A stretch of DNA of 64,000 bases from a virus, in IMG/VR virus record IMGVR_UViG_3300044641_003548, positions 1 to 64,000 of that record, one strand, 5' to 3'. The stretch's first letter is position 1. Every line of letters begins with the position of its first letter. Shown here one piece after another: positions 42,222 through 49,216 of this stretch. The notes under the pieces are model-generated. The model made no database searches, was not told the DNA's origin, and worked only from the letters and a program-made list of their open reading frames with translations. The translations under genes and the position numbers were made by a program.

Positions 42222-42250
42222 ATTATATACCCAAATCCATTTATTGTCAA
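42222..42250 (-). promoter_or_regulatory. Repeated sigma-70 promoter cassette, leaderless arrangement
   Basis: TTGACA-N17-TATAAT on the minus strand, then 6 bases and the ATG at 42215. The 107 bases upstream (42251-42357) hold no gene I can support. Confidence 0.85.
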
Positions 42251-42357
42251 ATTTTGGAGTACCAGTGTTTGACTACGTTTTCGGTGGGTTTATCACGTAT
42301 AGACTGTGATTAATGTATCAGTACCGGCCCCACCGCAACCAGATAGAACATTTGAAA

Positions 42358-43452
42358 TTATTCTAGTAACAAGTTTTTTGGAACCTCATTATACCAAGTC
42401 TTAACTTCTTCATTTGCTATTTGCTTTAGGTCATTATCAGTATATTTGATACCCATCCCGTTTTCATCTACCCATTTATTATATACTTCAATACATTCAT
42501 CAAAGTTTTTAATTATTTTTCTTTTTTCTGCCATTGTTTGTAACTTAATAGGCACATTAGTAGGTAGAGTGCCACGCCAAATAAGTTGTGCTATTTCATC
42601 GTGCGCTTTCATGTATTTTGGACCATGCTGTACTAAATAATTTTGGTCAACTAAACTTAAACTTGTTTGTAATAAAGCCGGAGTCAAATTAGAAACAGCG
42701 TTGTTTTCTAGTAGTTTAACATCGGATCCACCAAAGTCACTAATTAATTTATGACATTTATTCCAATCATGCCATGGGATATCAAATATATCTCCCCAAG
42801 ATTTACGTTCTTGATTTGGGAAGATATCTAGTCCTAATATATATTTTTCAATATCTTTTAAGTCTTTTTCATAATCAAAATATGAAGTAACATTGAAATA
42901 GGTGTCACACCAATTTATATATTCTTTATAATCGTTTAGATGCTTTATTAATTTAATCGGATGAATAGTCACTCCGTTTTTATAAACATTATAGAATACA
43001 TCTATTTTTTCTTGATGAGTATACACGTTTAATTTATTTGTTACTCCGTGTATTCCCCAACTGATAGCATGTTCAAATAAATTATTTCTTCGTGCTGATA
43101 TTATATAAAAGTTTTCGTTAATATAATTATAGAATTCTACTTGGTCTCGCAATGAATCATTCCTATTAACAACGTGATACCTAGCCAAACGACCTGTTTT
43201 GTAATGATCAGTATCACGCAACAACGTTGTTATTTCTTCCAATGTTTGGTAGTATCCCCAAGATTTATGGAATTTAGGTTTGCCAAGTACTTCTTTGTTG
43301 TAAACATCACTATAGTATAATTGTAAACCATTGGTAAGTTCATGTAGATTTATAACTGGCTTGTCATACTCATGTGCATTCATGTATATGGTAATTAAAC
43401 GTTGTAGTAGTGTGCTTCCTACACGGTCGGGGGTTAGTATTAGTACATTCAT
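42358..43452 (-). CDS. Sulfotransferase-like protein (364 aa)
   Basis: The N-terminus 'MNVLILTPDRVGSTLLQRLI' fits the PAPS-binding loop of sulfotransferases, and 'FYIISARRNNLFEHAISWG' (about residues 115-133) fits the 3'-phosphate motif. Family members move a sulfo group from PAPS to sugars, lipids or tyrosines. The target is unknown; cell-surface glycans are plausible. TATAAATA ends 5 bases before the ATG, predicting a late, leaderless message. Confidence 0.7.
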   Translation of the reverse strand: MNVLILTPDRVGSTLLQRLITIYMNAHEYDKPVINLHELTNGLQLYYSDVYNKEVLGKPKFHKSWGYYQTLEEITTLLRDTDHYKTGRLARYHVVNRNDSLRDQVEFYNYINENFYIISARRNNLFEHAISWGIHGVTNKLNVYTHQEKIDVFYNVYKNGVTIHPIKLIKHLNDYKEYINWCDTYFNVTSYFDYEKDLKDIEKYILGLDIFPNQERKSWGDIFDIPWHDWNKCHKLISDFGGSDVKLLENNAVSNLTPALLQTSLSLVDQNYLVQHGPKYMKAHDEIAQLIWRGTLPTNVPIKLQTMAEKRKIIKNFDECIEVYNKWVDENGMGIKYTDNDLKQIANEEVKTWYNEVPKNLLLE

Positions 43453-43457
43453 ACTCT

Positions 43458-43465
43458 TATTTATA
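43458..43465 (-). promoter_or_regulatory. T4-like late promoter TATAAATA, leaderless arrangement
   Basis: Exact TATAAATA on the minus strand, then AGAGT and the ATG of the sulfotransferase-like gene. Confidence 0.6.
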
Positions 43466-43474
43466 GCCGTAAAG

Positions 43475-43497
43475 GAAGGTTCTGTAAAAGAACCTTC
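43475..43497 (-). other. 8-bp hairpin between genes
   Basis: GAAGGTTC and GAACCTTC with a 7-nt loop, after the 91-aa gene and before the late promoter. No true U-tract follows; it may be a weak terminator or a 3'-end stabiliser. Confidence 0.5.
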
Positions 43498-43509
43498 GGT
43501 TGTTAAGAA

Positions 43510-43785
43510 TTACTTCTTAGACTGTGTTTGTCCTTGATTTACAAAACCATACATCTTTTCAGCAGTTTCAAGGATCTTGTCTAATCCTGGAAATTCAGGC
43601 ATAGATACTGTGCTTACAAGTTGACCTGTTTTTGCATCACGCTTTGCGCTCATTTCCCAACCCTGAAATTTCATTTGATATTCATGTTGTACCGCATCTT
43701 TGGCCATAGCCAAGATATCTGTACGTAGTTCATAGCCATTCTTGTTAAATTTAACTTCGGGCAATTTTGGTGTAAAGTCTGTCAT
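43510..43785 (-). CDS. Unknown protein (91 aa)
   Basis: Contains 'EVKFNKNGYELRTDILAMAK' and 'MPEFPGLDKILETAEKMYGF', patterns that I recall from T4-like phages of freshwater. It is mostly helical and near neutral. A hairpin follows its stop. Function unknown. Confidence 0.65.
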   Translation of the reverse strand: MTDFTPKLPEVKFNKNGYELRTDILAMAKDAVQHEYQMKFQGWEMSAKRDAKTGQLVSTVSMPEFPGLDKILETAEKMYGFVNQGQTQSKK

Positions 43786-43809
43786 TTTATTTCCTTAGTG
43801 TGTTAATGT

Positions 43810-43905
43810 TCATGTAGTATAAAACATTTTTTTAGGTTGTTCAAATCTTTCGGGAAAATTTAAACGTTCCCACTCTTCATCCGAGACGGGCCACCAATTA
43901 TTCAT
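43810..43905 (-). CDS. Micro-protein (31 aa) of a coupled cascade
   Basis: ATG 43905 overlaps the preceding TGA. The product 'MNNWWPVSDEEWERLNFPER...' is acidic and Trp-rich. It is last of three micro-ORFs joined by ATGA overlaps. Function unknown. Confidence 0.5.
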   Translation of the reverse strand: MNNWWPVSDEEWERLNFPERFEQPKKMFYTT

Positions 43906-44000
43906 AACCAACCCTTAAATTCATCGTCAATGATTGGATGTACTTCCCAACCTTCTTTAGCCCATTTGTATAGCATAATTAGGTCATTAAGTAATCTCAT
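43902..44000 (-). CDS. Micro-protein (32 aa) of a coupled cascade
   Basis: ATG 44000 overlaps the preceding TGA. Product 'MRLLNDLIMLYKWAKEGWEV...' with an amphipathic N-terminal helix. Middle member of the cascade. Confidence 0.5.
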   Translation of the reverse strand: MRLLNDLIMLYKWAKEGWEVHPIIDDEFKGWL

Positions 44001-44080
44001 TTCATTTTACTCGCTTTGTATTCTTTAATGGATTGAATTGCCTCTAGTAGGCTTTGAAATAGTTGTTTAAGTGTGTTCAT
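43997..44080 (-). CDS. Micro-protein (27 aa) of a coupled cascade
   Basis: ATG 44080 overlaps the stop of the 65-aa membrane protein gene. Product 'MNTLKQLFQSLLEAIQSIKE...' is an amphipathic helix. First of the three micro-ORFs. Confidence 0.5.
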   Translation of the reverse strand: MNTLKQLFQSLLEAIQSIKEYKASKMK

Positions 44081-44274
44081 AGATACCTCTTACTTGAAGC
44101 TATTTCATAATCTCTAGTTAGACGTTCTATGTCAGAATTATCTTGTGGATTCTTACTGACAATGTATTCCTCTAATCTAGAACCATAAGTATTAGATTCA
44201 CTTGCCATTGCAATTAGTGGACCAATAATACCAACCATGGCTAGTGCGCCAATTGTTAATAGAACGCTTACCAT
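44077..44274 (-). CDS. Small membrane protein (65 aa)
   Basis: An N-terminal membrane helix ('MVSVLLTIGALAMVGIIGPL', residues 1-22) followed by a charged tail. ATGA overlap with the micro-ORF cascade downstream; 2 bases after the 91-aa gene upstream. Function unknown. Confidence 0.65.
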   Translation of the reverse strand: MVSVLLTIGALAMVGIIGPLIAMASESNTYGSRLEEYIVSKNPQDNSDIERLTRDYEIASSKRYL

Positions 44275-44276
44275 GA

Positions 44277-44552
44277 TTACTTAGCCTTTGCTTTTTTTAC
44301 GTTGAAAGCTGGAACCATTGCTTTGAACTGGTCACCCATTTCTGTGTAGAAATCTTTGCTTGAGAAAATCATACCCAAAGCCATCATTGATTGCATTCCT
44401 GCATCTGCGGCTGATTTAGTATATTTTGATTGTGCATCAATAAAACCATTCAATGCTGTTTTGATGCCTTCGTGTTGAACTGTTTGTTCTACGCATTGTT
44501 TTTTAAAGTCTGTAACGCCATCGATAAAGGCGTAAGTTGCTGTGTTAAACAT
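44277..44552 (-). CDS. Phasin-like helical protein (91 aa)
   Basis: Start set at ATG 44552 after GGAGA; the longer frame lies in the leader. The product is an Ala/Lys/Gln-rich helix ('ALNGFIDAQSKYTKSAADAG') with a basic tail, resembling phasins, which coat polyhydroxyalkanoate granules. The match is weak and the role in a phage would be new. A perfect TATAAATA lies upstream (44616-44623). Confidence 0.55.
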   Translation of the reverse strand: MFNTATYAFIDGVTDFKKQCVEQTVQHEGIKTALNGFIDAQSKYTKSAADAGMQSMMALGMIFSSKDFYTEMGDQFKAMVPAFNVKKAKAK

Positions 44553-44615
44553 TTTATATCTCCTATGTGTGTGTTTAAAAATTGGGTTTTTATGAAGAAC
44601 CCTTAACTTCATAAC

Positions 44616-44623
44616 TATTTATA
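44616..44623 (-). promoter_or_regulatory. T4-like late promoter TATAAATA
   Basis: Exact TATAAATA on the minus strand with a predicted start near 44609. The leader contains a short GGGTT/AACCC hairpin and then the GGAGA ribosome site of the phasin-like gene. Confidence 0.6.
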
Positions 44624-44636
44624 CAATGTAATGTTG

Positions 44637-45371
44637 TTAAATATTTATATATTTGGATGCTATTATTTTTTCTGCCAAACTATTGCTAGTCTTTATGTCA
44701 TAATGGTGAAAATCTCTAGCATAGTCTAGTTGATCGAACCAAACTACATTTATATTCGTTTTTTCAATCAAATCTTTAAATAATACTTGATAGTCATCGG
44801 GTACATTCTTTGGTATAAAAGTATGTATAATAGTCGTATTTCTTTTTTTAGATTCTACTAAATTTATGCAATCAATATTATGTTGTATATCTTCTTCTGT
44901 TGTAGAGTTGCTATGATGCAATGTTCTTTCTTCATCACAATTATCATAATCACTACCACCTATTATTATATCTCTTTCTCTGCGATGAATATACGACCAT
45001 TGAATAATAATATATTTTGGTTGTATTTCTAGTAATTCAATTGTTTTACGTGAAATCCACATGTTACTAGCACCGTCCATAGATATATTGATTGTGTGAA
45101 TATTTGATTTACTTGAAAATACATATGGCCAGGTGTGTTCATATGGCTGCCCTACACCACTAGTAAAGCTATCACCTACACACCAACATACACTATCGAT
45201 GTTAGAGGGCCATTCAGGCCCTCTAAAGCCTCTAGAGTTATGTCTGTATCCTATCTCATATGGATAATTTGAAAAATGTTCTTTATTCAAACATTTATTA
45301 GGAGAATCTATGCCTGTATATCTACCATATAGATGACATTTTAATGTTAGCTTTAACTTAGATAAAATCAT
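44637..45371 (-). CDS. SGNH-hydrolase-like protein with intact GDS motif (244 aa)
   Basis: Third member of the family at 5553-6922. Here block I is complete ('CVGDSFTSGVGQPYEHTWPY'), followed by 'NISMDGASNMWISR' and 'YIIIQWSYIHRRE', and a C-terminal 'YARDFHHYD' that could hold the catalytic Asp and His. It is therefore the most likely active esterase of the three. The N-terminus shares 'HNSRGFRG' with its relatives. Leaderless late element upstream. Confidence 0.7.
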   Translation of the reverse strand: MILSKLKLTLKCHLYGRYTGIDSPNKCLNKEHFSNYPYEIGYRHNSRGFRGPEWPSNIDSVCWCVGDSFTSGVGQPYEHTWPYVFSSKSNIHTINISMDGASNMWISRKTIELLEIQPKYIIIQWSYIHRRERDIIIGGSDYDNCDEERTLHHSNSTTEEDIQHNIDCINLVESKKRNTTIIHTFIPKNVPDDYQVLFKDLIEKTNINVVWFDQLDYARDFHHYDIKTSNSLAEKIIASKYINI

Positions 45372-45628
45372 AACACATATTTATTATGATATGCCTCTAG
45401 TGCTAACATTCTTGCCTGTGCAAGTCTCTTTAAAATATTATCCGATAATTCATCATCATCCCAAAGATTAGAACCGACTAGTCTTGGTCGACTATAACTA
45501 CGATGTAAGTCTAAATCAACTATATCATAGTTATCGTCATCATCTACTTCATTTAGCTGATTTGGCGTCTGCTTTAGGAGCAGTTGTTGCTGGAGCCGCT
45601 TGTGTCGTGGTAGGAGCACTTTTGGCAT
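45368..45628 (-). CDS. Small phage protein overlapping the Ala-rich gene (86 aa)
   Basis: The first 27 codons are read in another frame inside the 3' end of the Ala-rich gene. The C-terminal half ('DDDELSDNILKRLAQARMLA', 'LEAYHNKYV') resembles a C-terminal element I recall from phage proteins, so the frame looks real. No later in-frame start exists, so either the overlap or a frameshift from the Ala-rich gene must produce it. It overlaps the next ATG by 4 bases. Confidence 0.55.
   Translation of the reverse strand: MPKVLLPRHKRLQQQLLLKQTPNQLNEVDDDDNYDIVDLDLHRSYSRPRLVGSNLWDDDELSDNILKRLAQARMLALEAYHNKYVL
45378..45384 (-). promoter_or_regulatory. T4-like late promoter element, leaderless arrangement
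   Basis: ATAAATA on the minus strand, then TGTGTT and the ATG at 45371; the same 16-base string occurs before the Fe-S carrier gene. It lies within the 3' end of the overlapped small gene. Confidence 0.55.
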
Positions 45629-45815
45629 CTGCCTTGGGGGCGTCCTTTTTCTTAGCTAATTTCATTTCTTCTTTTGGTGCTTCTGCTTTAGCAGGTGCAG
45701 CCGGTGCTGTAGCTGCCGGAGCAGTTGTTGCTGGCTTTGCGGCAGGGGCTGTATTCTGAGCCATTGCTGTTGCTACTGACAATGTAGCGATTAGGGCGAT
45801 TGCTAATGTTTTCAT
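45549..45815 (-). CDS. Secreted Ala/Pro/Lys-rich protein (88 aa)
   Basis: A signal peptide of about 19 residues ('ALIATLSVATAMAQN') is followed by low-complexity Ala/Pro/Thr/Lys. After processing it should be a disordered periplasmic protein. Similar composition is seen in the + gene at 29313-29594, which lacks the signal. AAGGAAA precedes the ATG. Function unknown. Confidence 0.7.
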   Translation of the reverse strand: MKTLAIALIATLSVATAMAQNTAPAAKPATTAPAATAPAAPAKAEAPKEEMKLAKKKDAPKADAKSAPTTTQAAPATTAPKADAKSAK

Positions 45816-45893
45816 TTTAAGTTTCCTTTAAGTTAATGAAGTAGATTTTAATGTCTACATATATATAACGCGGTAGCTATTGATTTCGTTGAC

Positions 45894-45900
45894 ATAAATA
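45894..45900 (+). promoter_or_regulatory. T4-like late promoter element, leaderless arrangement
   Basis: ATAAATA, then CATATT and the ATG at 45907; no ribosome site is present. Confidence 0.55.
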
Positions 45901-45906
45901 CATATT

Positions 45907-46395
45907 ATGTTATATATATCTTACCAGGGTATCTTTGATAGCCAAAACTTTGAGGATGCTAATACACCTGCACAAATTGGGAAAGCATTCAATGCAGGCT
46001 ATTCCTGTATGGTCGATGTTTGGAGAGTAGACGGACAGTTATATTTAGGTAGCTATGAACCAATTATTCCCGTAACTGACAAATATCTACAAGGTGTGCG
46101 CTTTTGGATAAACGCTAGAAATACAGATATGCAAAATTGGTTAACTACTCAACCAAGTAAACTATACCCAAATTACTTTTGGTTCCCAAACGCTACAGAA
46201 AGTACGCCAGTCACCACTAGTAGTGGTAAACTTATCACTCCTGGTACAGTACCTATTAACAACACTAGTATTATATTTCTTCCAGAAATAGATGACCGTA
46301 GTTTGTTTAGTACGGTACAATTAAAATGCTACGGAGTATGTAGCACTTATTTAAATCTAATCAAACGAATGCGTAATGAAGGTAGATGGTATTAA
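45907..46395 (+). CDS. PI-PLC/GDPD-like phage protein (162 aa)
   Basis: The pattern 'AGYSCMVDVWRVDGQLYLGS' and 'RFWINARNTD' resembles the first strands of glycerophosphodiesterase-type TIM barrels ('E.DV...DG.L.LGH'), but the usual His is missing. The protein is short for a barrel, so it could be a related structural protein. It is the only + strand gene between 30299 and 54541. A leaderless late promoter precedes it. Confidence 0.5.
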   Translation: MLYISYQGIFDSQNFEDANTPAQIGKAFNAGYSCMVDVWRVDGQLYLGSYEPIIPVTDKYLQGVRFWINARNTDMQNWLTTQPSKLYPNYFWFPNATESTPVTTSSGKLITPGTVPINNTSIIFLPEIDDRSLFSTVQLKCYGVCSTYLNLIKRMRNEGRWY

Positions 46396-46559
46396 CCACC
46401 ACGACCACTTCTACGAACAACCGTTGCACCACCGTTACCCTTAGTTGGTTTAGGTCCTTGGCTTTTAGGTGCTTTACCTAATCCAGGGTGCTTACTATCT
46501 TTCTTAGCGGCGTTGGCTAAGTTTATAAATGGGTTCTTGCTTTTCTTTTCTTCTGTCAT
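46392..46559 (-). CDS. Small very basic protein (55 aa)
   Basis: ATG 46559 overlaps the upstream TGA. A Lys/Gly/Pro-rich product ('KDSKHPGLGKAPKSQG', ending 'VVRRSGRGG') that should bind nucleic acid. It converges with the + gene by a 4-base overlap. Confidence 0.65.
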   Translation of the reverse strand: MTEEKKSKNPFINLANAAKKDSKHPGLGKAPKSQGPKPTKGNGGATVVRRSGRGG

Positions 46560-46948
46560 TTTCTTGCCTTTACTGATTCTAAGTAACTATGTACATCACC
46601 ATATAGTTGTATCATCATAGCGATTTTACTGTCATACAATCTTATGTATGCCTCTTTTTCTTTCAAATCATTTTTATTGACACCAAAATAGTACGGGCAT
46701 TTAATCTTCTTACTGCAATCAACTATGAACTTGTGCCAATTATCCTGAGTAATTTTTAGTGGTAAGTTAAAAAATTCTATTTGTGCGTGGCGAAAACTTA
46801 AATCACCAATAGCGGATAGGCGCAATCCTTCACTGGATCTAGTGAACCACCACTCATTAATTATTTTGTCTATTGGTTGATCTGTAGGCGGCAACTGTTT
46901 AAGTACAGCCTCGGTGATACGTTGTTTCTTTGATTTATTATCACTCAT
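46556..46948 (-). CDS. Conserved phage protein, unknown function (130 aa)
   Basis: Start set at ATG 46948 (overlapping the preceding TGA region). The core 'INEWWFTRSSEGLRLSAIGD' followed by an 'IEFF' helix is a pattern I recall from T4-like phages. C-terminus is helical with basic end. Function unknown. Confidence 0.7.
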   Translation of the reverse strand: MSDNKSKKQRITEAVLKQLPPTDQPIDKIINEWWFTRSSEGLRLSAIGDLSFRHAQIEFFNLPLKITQDNWHKFIVDCSKKIKCPYYFGVNKNDLKEKEAYIRLYDSKIAMMIQLYGDVHSYLESVKARK

Positions 46949-47234
46949 CGGGGTACACAGTAGTACCATTATTCATAAACACGACAGTAAATTTATCAGA
47001 TTTAAATTGTGTGTTTAATTTTCTACACAAGTTTCGTGCATGACCAGGATTACTGAAACTGGTCTTCTTGTATTTAGGTGTTGCTTCATTATCTAAGTAA
47101 TGCTGTGACTTTAGATTGATAGGTTGTCCGTCATAGAATACAGCCCAGATGCCACTTGCCTCAACGATTTGATCGCATTTGTATGTTACTTTGTCTACTA
47201 ATTCTAGTAAGACTTTAGGTTGTGTTCTACTCAT
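46941..47234 (-). CDS. Unknown protein (97 aa)
   Basis: A basic mixed alpha/beta protein ('GIWAVFYDGQPINLKSQHYL', 'GHARNLCRKLN', 'FTVVFM'). Its pattern of a short 'YDG.PI' loop recurs in phages. Overlaps both neighbours by a few bases. Function unknown. Confidence 0.65.
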   Translation of the reverse strand: MSRTQPKVLLELVDKVTYKCDQIVEASGIWAVFYDGQPINLKSQHYLDNEATPKYKKTSFSNPGHARNLCRKLNTQFKSDKFTVVFMNNGTTVYPDE

Positions 47235-47428
47235 TTAAATCCTCCCCCGGATATTTGAACTTGAATTACCTCTTCCGGGGAATCCTTTTTCATTTCATAG
47301 TGGTCTGCTAATAGTTTTGCTAATTCATCACGTAGGCCTCTAGCGTCAGATATTGGAATAACCACATCTTTCCCTTGTCGCCCCTCAATCAACGATACTT
47401 TCTCAATAAACCGCTTAATTTGAATCAT
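47231..47428 (-). CDS. Conserved small phage protein (65 aa)
   Basis: 'MIQIKRFIEKVSLIEGRQGK' and 'PISDARGLRDELAKLLAD' form a signature I recall from T4-like phages. No known role. Directly follows the 152-aa gene. Confidence 0.7.
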   Translation of the reverse strand: MIQIKRFIEKVSLIEGRQGKDVVIPISDARGLRDELAKLLADHYEMKKDSPEEVIQVQISGGGFK

Positions 47429-47886
47429 TAGATATTTATCAAGTCTTTTGCTTCATCTTCAGTTTTAAATGGACCTACATACTCATAACGCTGAATAAAG
47501 ATGTATTTAGGGCAAAATTCTATAGTAGGTTCACTTCCCTGACTAACAATATACCATCCTGCGGCATAATAGCACTTACTTTTGGATGTTTTTGTAAACA
47601 AGTGAATCTTACGTTTAATGTCTAGTATAGAATTATATACCTTTTTAGGTGTTGGATATTCACTAAAAGGAATTTCTTGTTTAACTTTTTCTTTAGTAAC
47701 TCTTTGAAACTCAATTTTAGTTTGCTTCTCAATAGCATTTGTATTCTTAAAATGAGTCTTGTTGCCGTTCAGTTTAACTTCAAAGCCAGAACCATCAGCT
47801 AATACATTACCTACTTTTTCGTTTCCGTCTGTTACTATCCAGAACTGATTCTTTACTACTGGTTTTGCGATTAGTGTTTTTGTCAT
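47428..47886 (-). CDS. Conserved phage protein, unknown function (152 aa)
   Basis: 'AKPVVKNQFWIVTDGNEKVG' starts a beta-rich N-terminal domain known from T4-like phages, followed by a basic linker and 'AAGWYIVSQGSEP'. It overlaps the 3' end of the upstream gene by 80 bases in another frame; both look real. Function unknown. Confidence 0.7.
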   Translation of the reverse strand: MTKTLIAKPVVKNQFWIVTDGNEKVGNVLADGSGFEVKLNGNKTHFKNTNAIEKQTKIEFQRVTKEKVKQEIPFSEYPTPKKVYNSILDIKRKIHLFTKTSKSKCYYAAGWYIVSQGSEPTIEFCPKYIFIQRYEYVGPFKTEDEAKDLINI

Positions 47887-48148
47887 TTGTTTCCTCTATG
47901 ATTGATACCAATTTTGATATCTTTTTAAACTCTTTATGTTTTGCTATTATAACAGTACGTATTACCTTTTCATAGCAAATTGGTAAATCTAAATGAATAC
48001 TAAGTTGTGGTCCAACTAATTCACTTATTACGGTGTCGTTCCCTACAGTGCCAACAAACGGAATGTTATTCCAATATCCAAAGATACGATCACCAATTTG
48101 ATATTTGGCTTTGTATCTATTTTGTTCAAAGTATTCTGCTAGGTTCAT
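47807..48148 (-). CDS. Unknown protein with overlapped tail (113 aa)
   Basis: The N-terminal 60 residues have a beta-barrel look ('YQIGDRIFGYWNNIPFVGTV'). The last 27 codons overlap the next gene and are Lys/Arg/Ser-rich, as expected for a frame constrained by another. ATGA overlap with the upstream gene. Confidence 0.6.
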   Translation of the reverse strand: MNLAEYFEQNRYKAKYQIGDRIFGYWNNIPFVGTVGNDTVISELVGPQLSIHLDLPICYEKVIRTVIIAKHKEFKKISKLVSIIEETNDKNTNRKTSSKESVLDSNRRKRKSR

Positions 48149-48342
48149 AACTGAAACTTCTTTAAGTATTCTCTTGCTAATGTATATTCTTCTACAACAG
48201 GTTCATCTAACATCTTACGATAGTCGGTAAGAATTTCTATGGCATACTGTTGTTCATCTTCACTTAATAGTTTCCACCATGCATGTAATTCTTTTGGGGA
48301 TTTATTTAGAATAAACACAATGTTATTAAAATCTTTATTCAT
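48145..48342 (-). CDS. Unknown small protein (65 aa)
   Basis: An acidic helical protein ('LHAWWKLLSEDEQQYAIEIL') with no known family; ATGA-coupled on both sides. Confidence 0.65.
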   Translation of the reverse strand: MNKDFNNIVFILNKSPKELHAWWKLLSEDEQQYAIEILTDYRKMLDEPVVEEYTLAREYLKKFQL

Positions 48343-48620
48343 TTTAAGTTCTCTAATTCTTTTTTCAATCTACTATGGAAGCTATCTTCACCGTCATCAC
48401 CTGACACTAGCCAATCGATACGCTGTGTATAGATATGTGCTTGTCGTAGAATAGCTAAACCCTTTTTAAATTCTTCAATGGTTTCTGTAGTGAAATGACA
48501 ACCTTTTCTATCGCCCCATTGATCTTTTTCTTCACTATCATTGTCAATGATTAGTTGTTCTACTTCATCGGCAATATTACCTATTTCCCATTGCTTGTAT
48601 TGAAAATGCCCGCCACTCAT
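48339..48620 (-). CDS. Conserved small phage protein (93 aa)
   Basis: 'MSGGHFQYKQWEIGNIADEV' is a start pattern I recall from many phages and some bacteria; the rest is acidic and helical. Function unknown. Confidence 0.75.
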   Translation of the reverse strand: MSGGHFQYKQWEIGNIADEVEQLIIDNDSEEKDQWGDRKGCHFTTETIEEFKKGLAILRQAHIYTQRIDWLVSGDDGEDSFHSRLKKELENLK

Positions 48621-48621
48621 T

Positions 48622-48849
48622 TTATTCTCCTACCTTTTCCCAAACATAATCTGATTCTTTAACATGTGCGACGGGTTTGATCCAACCGTGATTCATACAT
48701 TCAGCAATCAAACTTGCATAATTACTTGGGCATCGTTGGCTAATCTTAATGGCAGCTCGTGGTACTAATTTGATACCATCATTCATCATAAAGTCTGGAT
48801 CACCTTGATTGATTTCTTTAAAAGTTGTACCAGTAGTAGTGAATTTCAT
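48622..48849 (-). CDS. Unknown small protein (75 aa)
   Basis: A mixed-charge protein ('VPRAAIKISQRCPSNYASLI', 'ECMNHGWIKPVA') without recognised family. ATGA overlap with the upstream gene. Confidence 0.65.
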   Translation of the reverse strand: MKFTTTGTTFKEINQGDPDFMMNDGIKLVPRAAIKISQRCPSNYASLIAECMNHGWIKPVAHVKESDYVWEKVGE

Positions 48850-49178
48850 TCTTCAACTCCAAAATGTTCTTTAATCTTTTCTTGAATGTGTACGCCTCTA
48901 ACTGTTTCGGGATTATTCCAATACGCTTTGTAGGCAATTTCTCCACATTCTCTCACAATCAACTCGGCGAACTTTTCCTTGTCAAAGATCCAGCCTTCGC
49001 CACTATTAGATGTTGGCTCAATATAAGTTGTAGCCTGTTCAGCAAGTTCTCGGATTCTCATTTTACCTAATGATTGATTACGGCCCCTGACAAATTCATC
49101 ATACTTTTCTTTAGTGCCTAGACTATAACCACCATCACCTGCGTTGAGGTCTGCACCTGCTTTAATATTATCGTTCAT
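48846..49178 (-). CDS. 'FAELIVREC' family protein (110 aa)
   Basis: A longer paralogue of 39758-39985: 'FDKEKFAELIVRECGEIAYK' and the tail 'KIKEHFGVEE'. The N-terminal 35 residues include a Gly/Asp-rich segment. Just upstream lies a 13-codon frame with the same 'EHFGVE' tail, a likely relic of another copy. Confidence 0.7.
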   Translation of the reverse strand: MNDNIKAGADLNAGDGGYSLGTKEKYDEFVRGRNQSLGKMRIRELAEQATTYIEPTSNSGEGWIFDKEKFAELIVRECGEIAYKAYWNNPETVRGVHIQEKIKEHFGVEE

Positions 49179-49216
49179 ACTTCAACTCCAAAATGTTCTT
49201 GATATTTGTCCGTCAT
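49175..49216 (-). pseudogene. Relic of a 'FAELIVREC' family gene tail (13 codons)
   Basis: ATG 49216 to TGA 49175 encodes 'MTDKYQEHFGVEV'; the 'EHFGVE' end and the following bases match the end of the 110-aa gene, so it looks like the remaining 3' tip of a tandem duplicate. It could also act as a leader peptide for the next gene. Confidence 0.45.

Noticed and set aside
42251-42357. Minus-strand stretch encoding 'SGCGGAGTDTLITVYT' before a stop
   Set aside because: It could be a relic of a fibre gene tail, but there is no start codon in frame and it is too short to support.
45484-45759. + strand Ala/Gly/Val-rich open frame
   Set aside because: Mirror frame of the Ala/Pro/Lys-rich minus gene, which has a clear signal peptide and ribosome site.
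47433-47439. ATAAATA before the 65-aa gene at 47428
   Set aside because: It lies in the coding end of the upstream gene and is 4 bases from the ATG; probably chance.
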